A stretch of DNA of 53,890 nt from positions 1 to 53,890 of the IMG/VR virus record IMGVR_UViG_3300047392_000215. One strand, 5' to 3'. The notes under the pieces were generated by a model that worked only from the letters and a program-made list of their open reading frames with translations, ran no database searches and had not been told where the DNA came from. The position numbers and the translations under genes are program-made. Below are positions 17,260 through 25,450 of the stretch, piece by piece (the stretch's first letter is position 1; every line of letters starts with the position of its first letter). This DNA is from a virus.

Positions 17260-19079
17260 TAGATTTGTTTTCTATTTTGCGTTTGTATTGATGAATATAT
17301 TGTCATCGGTACAGGTGGTTCGTCAAAGTAAACAGAAAGTGCTGCCATTTCTCCAGCTCTAGCGTCATCAGGTACTTTAATACCGTCTCGATCTATCCAA
17401 CCTCCTCTAAACATTGCAACCTCTTCTTTTCCTAATATAATATCTCCAAAAGAATCTAATCCAATTACAGATTCAGGTAAAGCAGCATTTGGTTCAAAAT
17501 TAACTTGAGTTTCAGTTACAGTTCTTTTAAAGAATACAAACTTTTGTTTTCCATTTCCAATTGTTTCCAATGTTGGAGTAGAAGGAGTTACTGTAACCGT
17601 TTTTGAAATATAATAACCATTCTTTCTAGCAGTTTCTTCAGCTTCAGATATAAATCTAATATTTACAGAGTCAACACCGTCAACTCCTTCGATAATTGCA
17701 ATCAAGTCAGATTTTGGTAAACGATCTCTTCTTGTAATATTCATCAAATATTCTGAAACTTTTGCGCGAATGTTTGTATAAATATTAGTCTTTGAAAAAC
17801 CTTCAAAGTATCTAACTTTAATATCCATTCTATAATATTTAGCAATTGGATCTACAATTTGAACTTCAGTTGTAACCATCTGCTGGCCTGAATTTTCTAA
17901 CACTCCAAGTATTCCATTCTTCTCATCTTGAGAAAAGAAGAACTCATTTAGATCCAAACTAAAATAGTCTTTATTCTTTGTTAATTTCTTTTTAGTATCA
18001 GGCAACATGAATAAGTAGATAATATTGTCATCATCGATATATCCATCGTCTGTTGTATTGTAAGCATCGAGGTACGAGAATAAACCATATCTTGATAGGA
18101 AATATTCATAATTTTCAGGAGTTGCTAAAACAAAAGATTTTGAAGCTAAAGGAGCAATCAACTTAGTTGTTTTAATAGACTCTGGATCTGCTCCCATTTT
18201 AGGAGATTGAGTACAGTAAACTTCTAATATTTTATTTAAATCATAAGTTTGTCCAGTAGAATCAGATCCTTCGGTTACAAATTTAAAAGTAAGGTCTTTA
18301 GAATCATTTAAATTTCCAGTAAAACCTTTATGCATGATATATTCAACCATGATTGTAGTTCCAAGATCTGGAATCATTCCAAAACTGCCATTACCAAAAT
18401 AAAGGTCTAGACCTCCATTAATTCCAGTTTTAACTAAATATCCTTTAGTTGTCGGAAGCATGTCATATAATGAATCATATTTAGTCCATAACTTTCCATT
18501 AACTGAAACTCTAATATTAAAATGATCCGTGTATTCTTTAACGTTTAAGTTAAATGATTGTAATGCTGCTCCGGTTCCAGTCACAGTTTGAGCTTCATGA
18601 GCTCCTTGTATAATTGGAATTGTAATATAGTTAAAATTAGATTTTTCAATTCTAAATAAGTCATTATTTGTTCTTAAAATATATTCTAATCCGTTTGAAT
18701 TTGATTTAATAACTGCATTTGCTGGAATTGTAATAGCATCTCCAGCAATTTCATTAATTGATGATGTGTTTAATCTAATTTTGATTTCTCCAATTGCAGA
18801 AGAACCTCTAAATGCATCGTGACCTGTTAATCTAGCAAGACCATAAATAGATTCAGGTTGTTGAGCTGTTAAAATATTCTGTTCAACTGTTGCATCTTCA
18901 ATATAGAAGAATATTAGTTCAGATATTTCAGTTAGTACTGTAATAATCTGAAAGAATGGAGAAGCTGGTGTAAAAACCTCACCTAATCTTGTATATAGCC
19001 TAGCCATATAGGTTTTCGTATCAGTTAATAACTGATTCGCCTGTATTCTAGTTTTTTGTAAAAATGTTAGGTTTGCCAT
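17259..19079 (-). CDS. gp6: Baseplate wedge protein, gp6/gpJ-like (606 aa)
   Basis: This protein matches the baseplate J/gp6 family in layout: an N-terminal helical arm (residues 1-70, with SPFFQIITVLTEISELIFFY), a central beta-rich region with ITIPANAVIKS, and a C-terminal domain with KYYRMDIKVRYFEGF and SDLIAIIEGVDGVDSVNIRF, the hallmark of J-like proteins. At 606 aa it is close to T4 gp6 (660 aa). In contractile tails gp6 dimers form the ring that holds the wedges together and triggers sheath contraction. It follows the gp25-like gene by 11 nt, the conserved gp25-gp6 order. Confidence 0.88.
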   Translation of the reverse strand: MANLTFLQKTRIQANQLLTDTKTYMARLYTRLGEVFTPASPFFQIITVLTEISELIFFYIEDATVEQNILTAQQPESIYGLARLTGHDAFRGSSAIGEIKIRLNTSSINEIAGDAITIPANAVIKSNSNGLEYILRTNNDLFRIEKSNFNYITIPIIQGAHEAQTVTGTGAALQSFNLNVKEYTDHFNIRVSVNGKLWTKYDSLYDMLPTTKGYLVKTGINGGLDLYFGNGSFGMIPDLGTTIMVEYIMHKGFTGNLNDSKDLTFKFVTEGSDSTGQTYDLNKILEVYCTQSPKMGADPESIKTTKLIAPLASKSFVLATPENYEYFLSRYGLFSYLDAYNTTDDGYIDDDNIIYLFMLPDTKKKLTKNKDYFSLDLNEFFFSQDEKNGILGVLENSGQQMVTTEVQIVDPIAKYYRMDIKVRYFEGFSKTNIYTNIRAKVSEYLMNITRRDRLPKSDLIAIIEGVDGVDSVNIRFISEAEETARKNGYYISKTVTVTPSTPTLETIGNGKQKFVFFKRTVTETQVNFEPNAALPESVIGLDSFGDIILGKEEVAMFRGGWIDRDGIKVPDDARAGEMAALSVYFDEPPVPMTIYSSIQTQNRKQI

Positions 19080-19090
19080 GTTAATTTTAT

Positions 19091-19450
19091 TTATATTTCA
19101 ACTTGCACTGATTCTTTACCTCCGTCAATATTAATATTAATAAAGATTGCATCTCGGTCTGGAGATGACGTATCAAAATCAACATCAACGGTTACATTCA
19201 TTTCAGCAGCAAGAGGAACATATCTTGCAAGTTGAGATTCTATTTCATTTTTTATTTGAGAATCATTGTAATTCAGGCTATATACCAAGTCTTCTAAATT
19301 GCAACCGAGTGCTGGTGAACCGACAACTTCTCCTTTTCGTGTGAAAAGAATCACGTCAATTTGAGCCAACAAAATAGCAATTCTACTATCAGATTGCAGT
19401 TTTGTCGGATCATAATTAGGATCCCCATTTGTCTTAATATACAATTCCAT
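19091..19450 (-). CDS. gp25: Baseplate wedge protein gp25 (GPW/gp25 family)
   Basis: At 119 aa this protein has the size of T4 gp25 (132 aa). The family core is visible: an initial strand and helix, then LFTRKGEVVGSPALGCNLED (residues about 35-54), followed by a helix with IESQLARYVPLA and two C-terminal strands. gp25 links sheath and wedge and nucleates sheath assembly. It lies directly before the gp6-like gene, the arrangement conserved from T4 to type VI secretion systems. The ATG directly follows ATACATACTAA with no Shine-Dalgarno. Confidence 0.9.
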   Translation of the reverse strand: MELYIKTNGDPNYDPTKLQSDSRIAILLAQIDVILFTRKGEVVGSPALGCNLEDLVYSLNYNDSQIKNEIESQLARYVPLAAEMNVTVDVDFDTSSPDRDAIFININIDGGKESVQVEI

Positions 19451-19469
19451 TTAGTATGTATCGTTATTT

Positions 19470-20303
19470 TTATGAGTGCATCATCCAATCAACACCTTCA
19501 TCTCCTTTGATTTCTTCAAGAACTCTTTCAAGTTCAGATTCTCCAAGAGATTGAATATTATCGGCGTTTATTGATATATTACCAGGAAGATTAAATCCAA
19601 AGATTCCCATTTTATTTCCTAGTGCTATTTTAATCTTAGCTGCACAGTATCTAAAGAAAATTTCATCGGCAAATAAAGCACATTGTGGAACAGTTTCATA
19701 AACATTAAGAATAACATCTTTTAATGGTGCCAATCCTGTAAAACGAATCTCATGAGTTAATTGACTATAATGATAACTAATCGGATTATCTAGAATTTGT
19801 CTAGTTAAATCAAAATAACTTTCATTAATTACATAGTACTGTAAGTTTTCAGCACCTGATACTGTACCGGTTCCACCATATAAACCACCATACATCATTC
19901 TCTCTAATGCAAAGTCTCCAGTTGTAAAGGTCATTGATGTACCAGATCCAAATCTAGATCCTGTTTGATAAACACCAAACACAGAGAATGTTTCACCACC
20001 ACCTGTTGTTGGATTCTCCTTAGGCAAAGTTAAACTTCTAGTTCTTTTAAAGTATTCAGTTTGAAAAACTTCTTTAGGAATTCCAATAAAACTTTCTCGT
20101 ACTGAATATTCATAGTTCTTAAAAAACCATTTCTTAGCACGTTGTATAATATTTTGAACCTCTTTTTTAGGTAAGTTCATTGGAATCATACAAGATCCTG
20201 TAACGTCATCCGCAAGTTCATTTACGAAATTGTTATAACATTCAGCGTCCCATGATGGTGGAGTTGTTATACCACCTATTCCACTTTGTATAATATCACT
20301 CAT
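19470..20303 (-). CDS. Virion protein, possible neck/connector or tail-completion component (277 aa)
   Basis: This 277-aa protein has an N-terminal Cys-containing segment, a helix with KKEVQNIIQRAKKWFFKNYE (about residues 46-65), a Gly/Ser/Thr-rich central loop, and a C-terminal helical domain with FFRYCAAKIKIALGNKMGIF and an acidic end (EEIKGDEGVDWMMHS). It starts two bases after the amidoligase-like stop and precedes gp25, so it is co-transcribed with wedge genes. A neck or tail-completion role is a guess from its general appearance. No enzymatic motif is present. Confidence 0.6.
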   Translation of the reverse strand: MSDIIQSGIGGITTPPSWDAECYNNFVNELADDVTGSCMIPMNLPKKEVQNIIQRAKKWFFKNYEYSVRESFIGIPKEVFQTEYFKRTRSLTLPKENPTTGGGETFSVFGVYQTGSRFGSGTSMTFTTGDFALERMMYGGLYGGTGTVSGAENLQYYVINESYFDLTRQILDNPISYHYSQLTHEIRFTGLAPLKDVILNVYETVPQCALFADEIFFRYCAAKIKIALGNKMGIFGFNLPGNISINADNIQSLGESELERVLEEIKGDEGVDWMMHS

Positions 20304-20305
20304 TT

Positions 20306-21604
20306 TTATCCAGCTATTTTTGTTGAATTTACTATTTCAGTATCTTTAAATACCGCAGATTTTGTATACTTTCCTTCTCTAAAGATACCATCATTCATTT
20401 GTCCACTAAATACTCCATCAATTCCATACACATAACAATTTGTTGCAACACAACTTTTATTTACGTAGGATGAACCAACCTTAGATCCGTTGATTTGAGT
20501 ACCTTGATAGAAATTACATGAACGAATATCAGAAGCTTTAACGTCACATTGGAATATATCACAATGTGTAAGTTCTCCCATTATACTACATTTGATAAAT
20601 TCATAGTTCATAATAGAAAAACAATACGGTAATTCACCGCCTTCAACCTGAACTCTTCCAGTATCTGAGTCATAGTTAATCTTACCCTTAGTTAATTGAC
20701 CATTCGTGAATAAGTTCATCACCTGATCTTTAATTTGCGGCCAGTAAATATCAATAATTCTTTCGTCTTTTTCAAGATCAACTGTCAATTCAACATTACT
20801 CCATCCCTTTGCAATATTTCTCCAATCAACTCGAGCATCGATAATTCTCTTATTTTTGGTTAATATTCTTTTAAGTTCTAATCTATTGTTACTTGTGAAA
20901 CCTTCATCAGTTGATGTTTTCCAAAGCTGCATTAAGAATGAATCTAATAGAGTTAAGATTTTTGTCTGTTTCTTGTGCCAATCTTCTCCTCCTAAATATC
21001 TAAATTCTAAATAATTCTTTTGTAACTTTTCAAAGTTTACTCCGTAATATTTAGATTGAGGGAAAATGAAGTTATTTTGGCTAATATGATTTCCATCATA
21101 TACATAAGTTTCTGTTCTTGGAAGAACAAACTTAATTGATTTTGCATAAGCAGAATCTTTTCTATTTGGAAATGCTTTCCAAACCTGCTCTTCATTAAAA
21201 TCTAAAATGAATTTAAGTGGACTCATTCTAGAAATTTGGTATCTGTTGCCAGTTAATTTAGGGTCAAAACTTAAGTTTAAGTGGATTGAAGAACGGTTTG
21301 TAGTATAACCATTTTTATTAATCCAATCACAAACTTTAATAATAATCATTCTACCCTCAGAATATGGCAAAGCGCCGGTAACTAATTCCATTAGTCCGGC
21401 GCCACCACTCATATCTGGTTCGATTTTAAACTCCTTTTGATTTGGAGTAAAATCACTATGATGTTTTTTCTCGATTCGAATCTTTTTACCTAGAACTTCA
21501 GCTAATTGTTTTGCTGTCTCTTCTAGACTTACATTTGCATAGAATTCGAATTCTATTCCTACGAGACCTTTTTGAAGAATCTCTGAATCACTTAAGTTAA
21601 TCAT
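20306..21604 (-). CDS. Amidoligase-like protein with C-terminal beta-helix-like region (432 aa)
   Basis: The first ~230 residues carry the pattern of the amidoligase family (COOH-NH2 ligase, glutamine-synthetase-like fold): GLVGIEFEF at 13-21, EFKIEPDMSGG then LMELVTG at 58-77, and NRSSIHLNLSF at 103-113. These correspond to the metal/ATP-binding Glu pairs, the Asp, and the G/S-x-H-x-N motif. Such enzymes join carboxylates to amines. Residues beyond about 325 are short Cys/Ser/Asn-rich strands (CSIMGELTHCDIFQC, CNFYQGTQINGSKVG) resembling a right-handed beta-helix, as in tail spikes. It lies between an S1-domain gene and virion genes with its own late-like promoter. Family call by motif; substrate unknown. 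Confidence 0.68.
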   Translation of the reverse strand: MINLSDSEILQKGLVGIEFEFYANVSLEETAKQLAEVLGKKIRIEKKHHSDFTPNQKEFKIEPDMSGGAGLMELVTGALPYSEGRMIIIKVCDWINKNGYTTNRSSIHLNLSFDPKLTGNRYQISRMSPLKFILDFNEEQVWKAFPNRKDSAYAKSIKFVLPRTETYVYDGNHISQNNFIFPQSKYYGVNFEKLQKNYLEFRYLGGEDWHKKQTKILTLLDSFLMQLWKTSTDEGFTSNNRLELKRILTKNKRIIDARVDWRNIAKGWSNVELTVDLEKDERIIDIYWPQIKDQVMNLFTNGQLTKGKINYDSDTGRVQVEGGELPYCFSIMNYEFIKCSIMGELTHCDIFQCDVKASDIRSCNFYQGTQINGSKVGSSYVNKSCVATNCYVYGIDGVFSGQMNDGIFREGKYTKSAVFKDTEIVNSTKIAG

Positions 21605-21628
21605 TTACGGATTTATATAGTTATGTTC

Positions 21629-21641
21629 ACTATATATATCC
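21629..21641 (-). promoter_or_regulatory. Late-promoter-like element (GGATATATATAGT)
   Basis: ATATATATAG lies 26 nt before the ATG at 21604 in a 46-nt gap between genes. It matches the late-like family in core and spacing but not in the CTAA extension. Confidence 0.4.
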
Positions 21642-21650
21642 TGTTAAGAT

Positions 21651-22856
21651 TTAAACTAGCTTTAAGAATACCTTTCTGGTTTCTTCTTCGATTCTATTTA
21701 CTACAACTGTAATTGGATCTCCTTTTTTCAAATGAGTTGTATCAATTCCACTTAATTCGCTAGAATGTAAAAGTCCAGTAATACCATCTTCGATTTCAAT
21801 AAACAATCCATAATCTTTAATAGATCTAATTGTTCCTTGTACCTCAACCGGTACTTTGTATCTTGATGCAGCACCATTCCATGGATTAACCATTGAATCA
21901 GTTTTCTGAGTTAATGTAATCTTCGTTGTTGATATAATATCTTTAACAAAGAATTTAACTGGAGTACCAGGGTGTAACTCTCCTTTTGCATATAATTCAG
22001 CAGTGTCAGGAGCTAAATCATTAATATGAATCATACCAGTTAAGCAACCATTAAATTCAACGAATACTCCGTATTTTGTTGAACCTGTTACATAACCATC
22101 TTGTTCATTTTCAATGTTAGTTCTAAGTGTCTCAATTTCTTGAGGAATCATTGCTTGTAAATACTTACGGTGAGAAACTACGATTGTACCTTTATCATGT
22201 GAGAATGATACTGGGACAACATACATTTCAGTGCCAATGATTGATTCAAAGTTTGCAAGTTTATTAATTCCTGCTAATGAACCAGGCATGAAACATTCAA
22301 CTCCTTGTACCGTTACCATGTAACCTCCACCCGGAATCATTTGTTCAATTTTACCAGCGTATGCTGTATTTTCAGTTTTAGCAGATGCTAATAACTCATT
22401 AAATACTGCTTGTCTAGTTCCTTCAGTAACTGATCCTACACAAAATCCTTTTGTTGCAGCGTCTCCAACAATTTTAACAGTGAATTCAGCATCTTTAACA
22501 ATAAGTTTCTTAAATGCATTTGATTCTCGGTCTAAATCAATGTAAACAAATTCTCTGTGTCCAACATCGATCGATGCCCAACGAGAATCTACTGACCAGA
22601 TGGTACCTTTTAAATGGTCGCCTACTGAAATTTTAGATACAAAATTCTTAAATGAATTGTTGTACATTTCATACTGGATTTGTGCGTCTTTTGCTTGTGA
22701 AAATACTTTAACGCCTTTGGGAACTTTTACGTGAGGATTTCCCTTCCTCATTCTGCTAGGGCAATCTGCTGTGTGAGCGTCCCAATCGAAATCTGCTAAA
22801 CCAACATTTTTATTGGCTAGAACTTCTGTTTTTTGTTTTGTTAATTCTTGTAACAT
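21651..22856 (-). CDS. Ribosomal protein S1-like protein with four S1 domains (401 aa)
   Basis: Four S1 (OB-fold RNA-binding) domains can be read at residues about 78-143, 164-230, 249-317 and 335-401. The last two have clear core motifs (GYVTGSTKYGVFVEFNGCLT; GTIRSIKDYGLFIEI then GLLHSSELS). The second contains GGGYMVTVQGVECFMPGS, the signature of domain 2 of bacterial S1, and the N-terminus has ADFDWDAHTAD, resembling the start of Bacteroidota S1 proteins (FNWDAFAND-like). Cellular S1 usually has six domains and about 550-600 aa, so this is a shortened form. S1 binds the 30S platform and recruits mRNA. The gene sits inside the virion block with its own late-like promoter, 28 nt before the ATG. 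Confidence 0.87.
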   Translation of the reverse strand: MLQELTKQKTEVLANKNVGLADFDWDAHTADCPSRMRKGNPHVKVPKGVKVFSQAKDAQIQYEMYNNSFKNFVSKISVGDHLKGTIWSVDSRWASIDVGHREFVYIDLDRESNAFKKLIVKDAEFTVKIVGDAATKGFCVGSVTEGTRQAVFNELLASAKTENTAYAGKIEQMIPGGGYMVTVQGVECFMPGSLAGINKLANFESIIGTEMYVVPVSFSHDKGTIVVSHRKYLQAMIPQEIETLRTNIENEQDGYVTGSTKYGVFVEFNGCLTGMIHINDLAPDTAELYAKGELHPGTPVKFFVKDIISTTKITLTQKTDSMVNPWNGAASRYKVPVEVQGTIRSIKDYGLFIEIEDGITGLLHSSELSGIDTTHLKKGDPITVVVNRIEEETRKVFLKLV

Positions 22857-22883
22857 TTGTTTATTTAATTAAAAGTGAACTAC

Positions 22884-22896
22884 TTAGTATATATTA
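22884..22896 (-). promoter_or_regulatory. Late-promoter-like element (TAATATATACTAA)
   Basis: The minus strand reads TTTAATATATACTAAGTAG, 28 nt before the ATG of the S1-like gene. It is a near-perfect copy of the late-like consensus. Confidence 0.58.
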
Positions 22897-22901
22897 AATT
22901 T

Positions 22902-24683
22902 TTAAAAGGCAGTCGGGACAAATCCAATCATAGGAATTGTTGCGGTACCGACAGTTAATTGACCCACATAAATAAATTTAAGTTCCATTAGATGCTTAGC
23001 GCAACATGTTGCAACCGCTGATGCAACTGCTTTAGTCACAGGATGAGTTAATGGTTCAAGTTGTGCCAACTTCCCAGTATTCCAAGCTCTTCTAAGATTT
23101 TTAGCTAATGATTTTTGACTTCCATAATACAATGGAGTATAAATACCAGGAGAAGGAATATTACACGGTGGAACCGGTGGTGAGTTTTTAAATGGTTGAA
23201 CCGCACATGACATCCAATATTGAATAATAGTTTTAGCCATAGTATCATACGGATCCTCTTCAGAATCTGGATCAGCAGCTTTCTTTTCAGATACTGCAAG
23301 CTCATCAATCCATTGCCTTTTTAAAGCATTATACTTTTCTCGATCAAGTGCATAGAGTTTTCTCTTTAACTCGATTCTTTCATTTTCATTAGTATTATTT
23401 GCTTTAGAATGTTTATCTTCGGTTATATCATCAATTCCTGTAACATAACAATATTTACAAATAAAGTAATCGGTTAACCAAGTTGGCCAAACATCCTTAT
23501 CATCATTATATTCTAATTGAATAAGTTTTTTATTCAATGGATTTGTTAAATCGGTTTTAAGATTTGAATTACGTTTAATATAAGCAGTGTCAGATTCTAA
23601 TTTTATTTTATCTTCAACTGTTTTTAAATAATCACCTACCTTAATTTTGCTATCATACAATTTATTTCCTATCATTGCTTGATATTCAATAAATGCAGTA
23701 TTTGCAGTCCCAGGTTTTGGAACTAAAACTTTAGCATCATACAAATCTGTATATTTTTTAGTGATTTGATTTGTTATAGTTTTTATGTCAACTGCTCCTA
23801 ATATACTAAGACATCGATCTCCTACTTTTTTACCATAAGCAGATTCATAAGCTAACGAAAGTCTAGTAAGAAATCTAACAAACTTTATATCGCCATCATT
23901 TTGATACAAAACTCTTTTTACAAGTAGCTCAAATTTCTGGTCTTCTGTTAATGTTAGTTTGGTTTTTTGAGTGCCATTGACAACACTAGCCTCTTTAGTA
24001 CCGTCCTTTGGTATATTTACTTCAACAGTTTGGCTTAATGAATGTGTAATATCTGGAAATGCTGAATCAACGACATTTGTAAGAGTATATTTTAGTTTTC
24101 CGGGAGTATCGAATGGAACATATAAATTATAGAATCCAAATTCATCTGAAAGAATTTCAATAGGTTCACCATTATTTAGAGTGTATGTGAATCTATATGG
24201 AGCAACTCCGCCCTTTCCAGTAAAAGTTAATATTGGTTGATCTGCCTCAATCGCAGTTCCAAACACGTCAGCACCTGTTAATTTTGGTTCTACCGGTTCA
24301 GGTATTGGAAAGAATTCATAAAACTTAGTATCAGGTAATGCATTACCTTTTGATATAATCCATTTTCTAAATTCGGCTTCCGCATTATATTTTTTTGGAA
24401 CTGGTAGAGCTTCTAATAAATCAGCAAATTTAGGGTCTTTAATCTTATCTTCAAGAGATGGAGTAGTTGATTTAAATAAATCATTAAATGCTTTTTTAAA
24501 TCCTTGTTCTAAAACTGCTTTTTGACCGGATTGATGAAGATTTCCAAATGGAGTTTGTGAAGTTTTGACTGCATTAAAATATTCATTAGCCATAAACGTA
24601 CCGAAGTCATCGGGTCCTTTAGAAGACCGACTTGCTAGTTTTGATGATACGTTATTTATAAATATTGGCCACTGTGCAGGCAT
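22902..24683 (-). CDS. Virion/baseplate protein with inserted Ig-like domain (593 aa)
   Basis: This 593-aa protein has helical N- and C-terminal regions split by a PKD/Ig-like domain at residues about 131-231 (LTFTGKGGVAPYRFTYTLNN), a sequence type common in Bacteroidota surface proteins. The N-terminal part (FMANEYFNAVKTSQTPFGN) and the last ~110 residues (IQYWMSCAVQPF, PGIYTPLYYGS, HLMELKFIYVGQLTVG) may form one structural unit interrupted by the middle. A small CKYC motif lies near residue 410. It follows the gp5-type spike gene and was not matched to a T4 protein. A tail role is inferred from location. Confidence 0.65.
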   Translation of the reverse strand: MPAQWPIFINNVSSKLASRSSKGPDDFGTFMANEYFNAVKTSQTPFGNLHQSGQKAVLEQGFKKAFNDLFKSTTPSLEDKIKDPKFADLLEALPVPKKYNAEAEFRKWIISKGNALPDTKFYEFFPIPEPVEPKLTGADVFGTAIEADQPILTFTGKGGVAPYRFTYTLNNGEPIEILSDEFGFYNLYVPFDTPGKLKYTLTNVVDSAFPDITHSLSQTVEVNIPKDGTKEASVVNGTQKTKLTLTEDQKFELLVKRVLYQNDGDIKFVRFLTRLSLAYESAYGKKVGDRCLSILGAVDIKTITNQITKKYTDLYDAKVLVPKPGTANTAFIEYQAMIGNKLYDSKIKVGDYLKTVEDKIKLESDTAYIKRNSNLKTDLTNPLNKKLIQLEYNDDKDVWPTWLTDYFICKYCYVTGIDDITEDKHSKANNTNENERIELKRKLYALDREKYNALKRQWIDELAVSEKKAADPDSEEDPYDTMAKTIIQYWMSCAVQPFKNSPPVPPCNIPSPGIYTPLYYGSQKSLAKNLRRAWNTGKLAQLEPLTHPVTKAVASAVATCCAKHLMELKFIYVGQLTVGTATIPMIGFVPTAF

Positions 24684-24719
24684 GATTCTATATTTTTATA
24701 AGATATTTATCTGAATTAA

Positions 24720-25448
24720 TTATTTACCTTTTTGCTGGTAATCTTTGTGCTTTCCTTTCAACTGACTAATTGTCGCTGGTGTTGGAGGAGATGGAGGTCC
24801 TGAAGGACCTGTTGGAGTTGGGTGAATATGTTTTTGATAATCATCTAATAGAACATTCAACCATTTTTCTAAAGAAACTCCACGAACCGCAGGTTCTTTC
24901 TCATCTTCTGATGCTTCTCCAGTATTTGATAGGAATATGTTACCTGAATCTAAAAAGATTTTAGTATCAGTGCTTATTTTAATATTATTCTTTTCATCGA
25001 TTTGTATTAGGGGTCTCTCCTTGGCACCCTTACCTCGTGTGATAATTATACCATCTTTAGGAGAATGATAGATCCTGATGTTACGGATTTCATCGTATAC
25101 TAATGAGATAGTTTGTTGCGCTTCATCTTCTGATAGAGCATCTAAAACTTCAGATTTTAGGGCTTTACGTTGATTAACCTGATAAAAATATTCAGGATGA
25201 TATAAGTTACCATTATCAAAACGAATTGAAACAATATCTCCAACATTAGGAATTGCATGAGCTCCTACAGCATTTCTGTTTCCACATGCTGCCCAAGGAA
25301 TATCTTCGGTTGGAACGTTATCAAATTTACCAAAGACCATGACTTTACATCTTCCATTTTTCAATGGGTCTTTATTTTCAACAACTTTACCAAGCCAATG
25401 AGTGTCCCTAATATTATCACTACCACCTATTTCATCAACTGTAGCCAT
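24720..25448 (-). CDS. Baseplate central spike protein with gp5/gpV-type OB fold (242 aa)
   Basis: Residues about 15-95 form the OB-fold typical of gp5/gpV/VgrG spikes (WLGKVVENKDPLKNGRCKVM, then VPTEDIPWAACG and NVGDIVSIRFDNGN). Residues about 115-165 are short strands (RIYHSPKDGIIITRG) leading into what may be a brief beta-helix. The C-terminus has HIHPTPTGPSGPPSPP, a His/Pro-rich tail as in spike-tip connectors. The lysozyme domain of T4 gp5 is absent, so any peptidoglycan hydrolase must be elsewhere. The spike docks on the hub trimer and pierces the outer membrane. It follows the 433-aa tail protein by 2 nt. Confidence 0.82.
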   Translation of the reverse strand: MATVDEIGGSDNIRDTHWLGKVVENKDPLKNGRCKVMVFGKFDNVPTEDIPWAACGNRNAVGAHAIPNVGDIVSIRFDNGNLYHPEYFYQVNQRKALKSEVLDALSEDEAQQTISLVYDEIRNIRIYHSPKDGIIITRGKGAKERPLIQIDEKNNIKISTDTKIFLDSGNIFLSNTGEASEDEKEPAVRGVSLEKWLNVLLDDYQKHIHPTPTGPSGPPSPPTPATISQLKGKHKDYQQKGK

Positions 25449-25450
25449 TA

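Noticed and set aside
19451-19463. TACATACTAA next to the gp25 start, and similar sites at 26757 and 46277
   Set aside because: Too close to the ATG to leave a leader if used like the other late-like sites; treated as start context, not listed as promoters.
24720-25448. Lysozyme domain in the gp5-like spike
   Set aside because: No catalytic Glu/Asp/Thr pattern; only OB-fold and a short beta region are visible.
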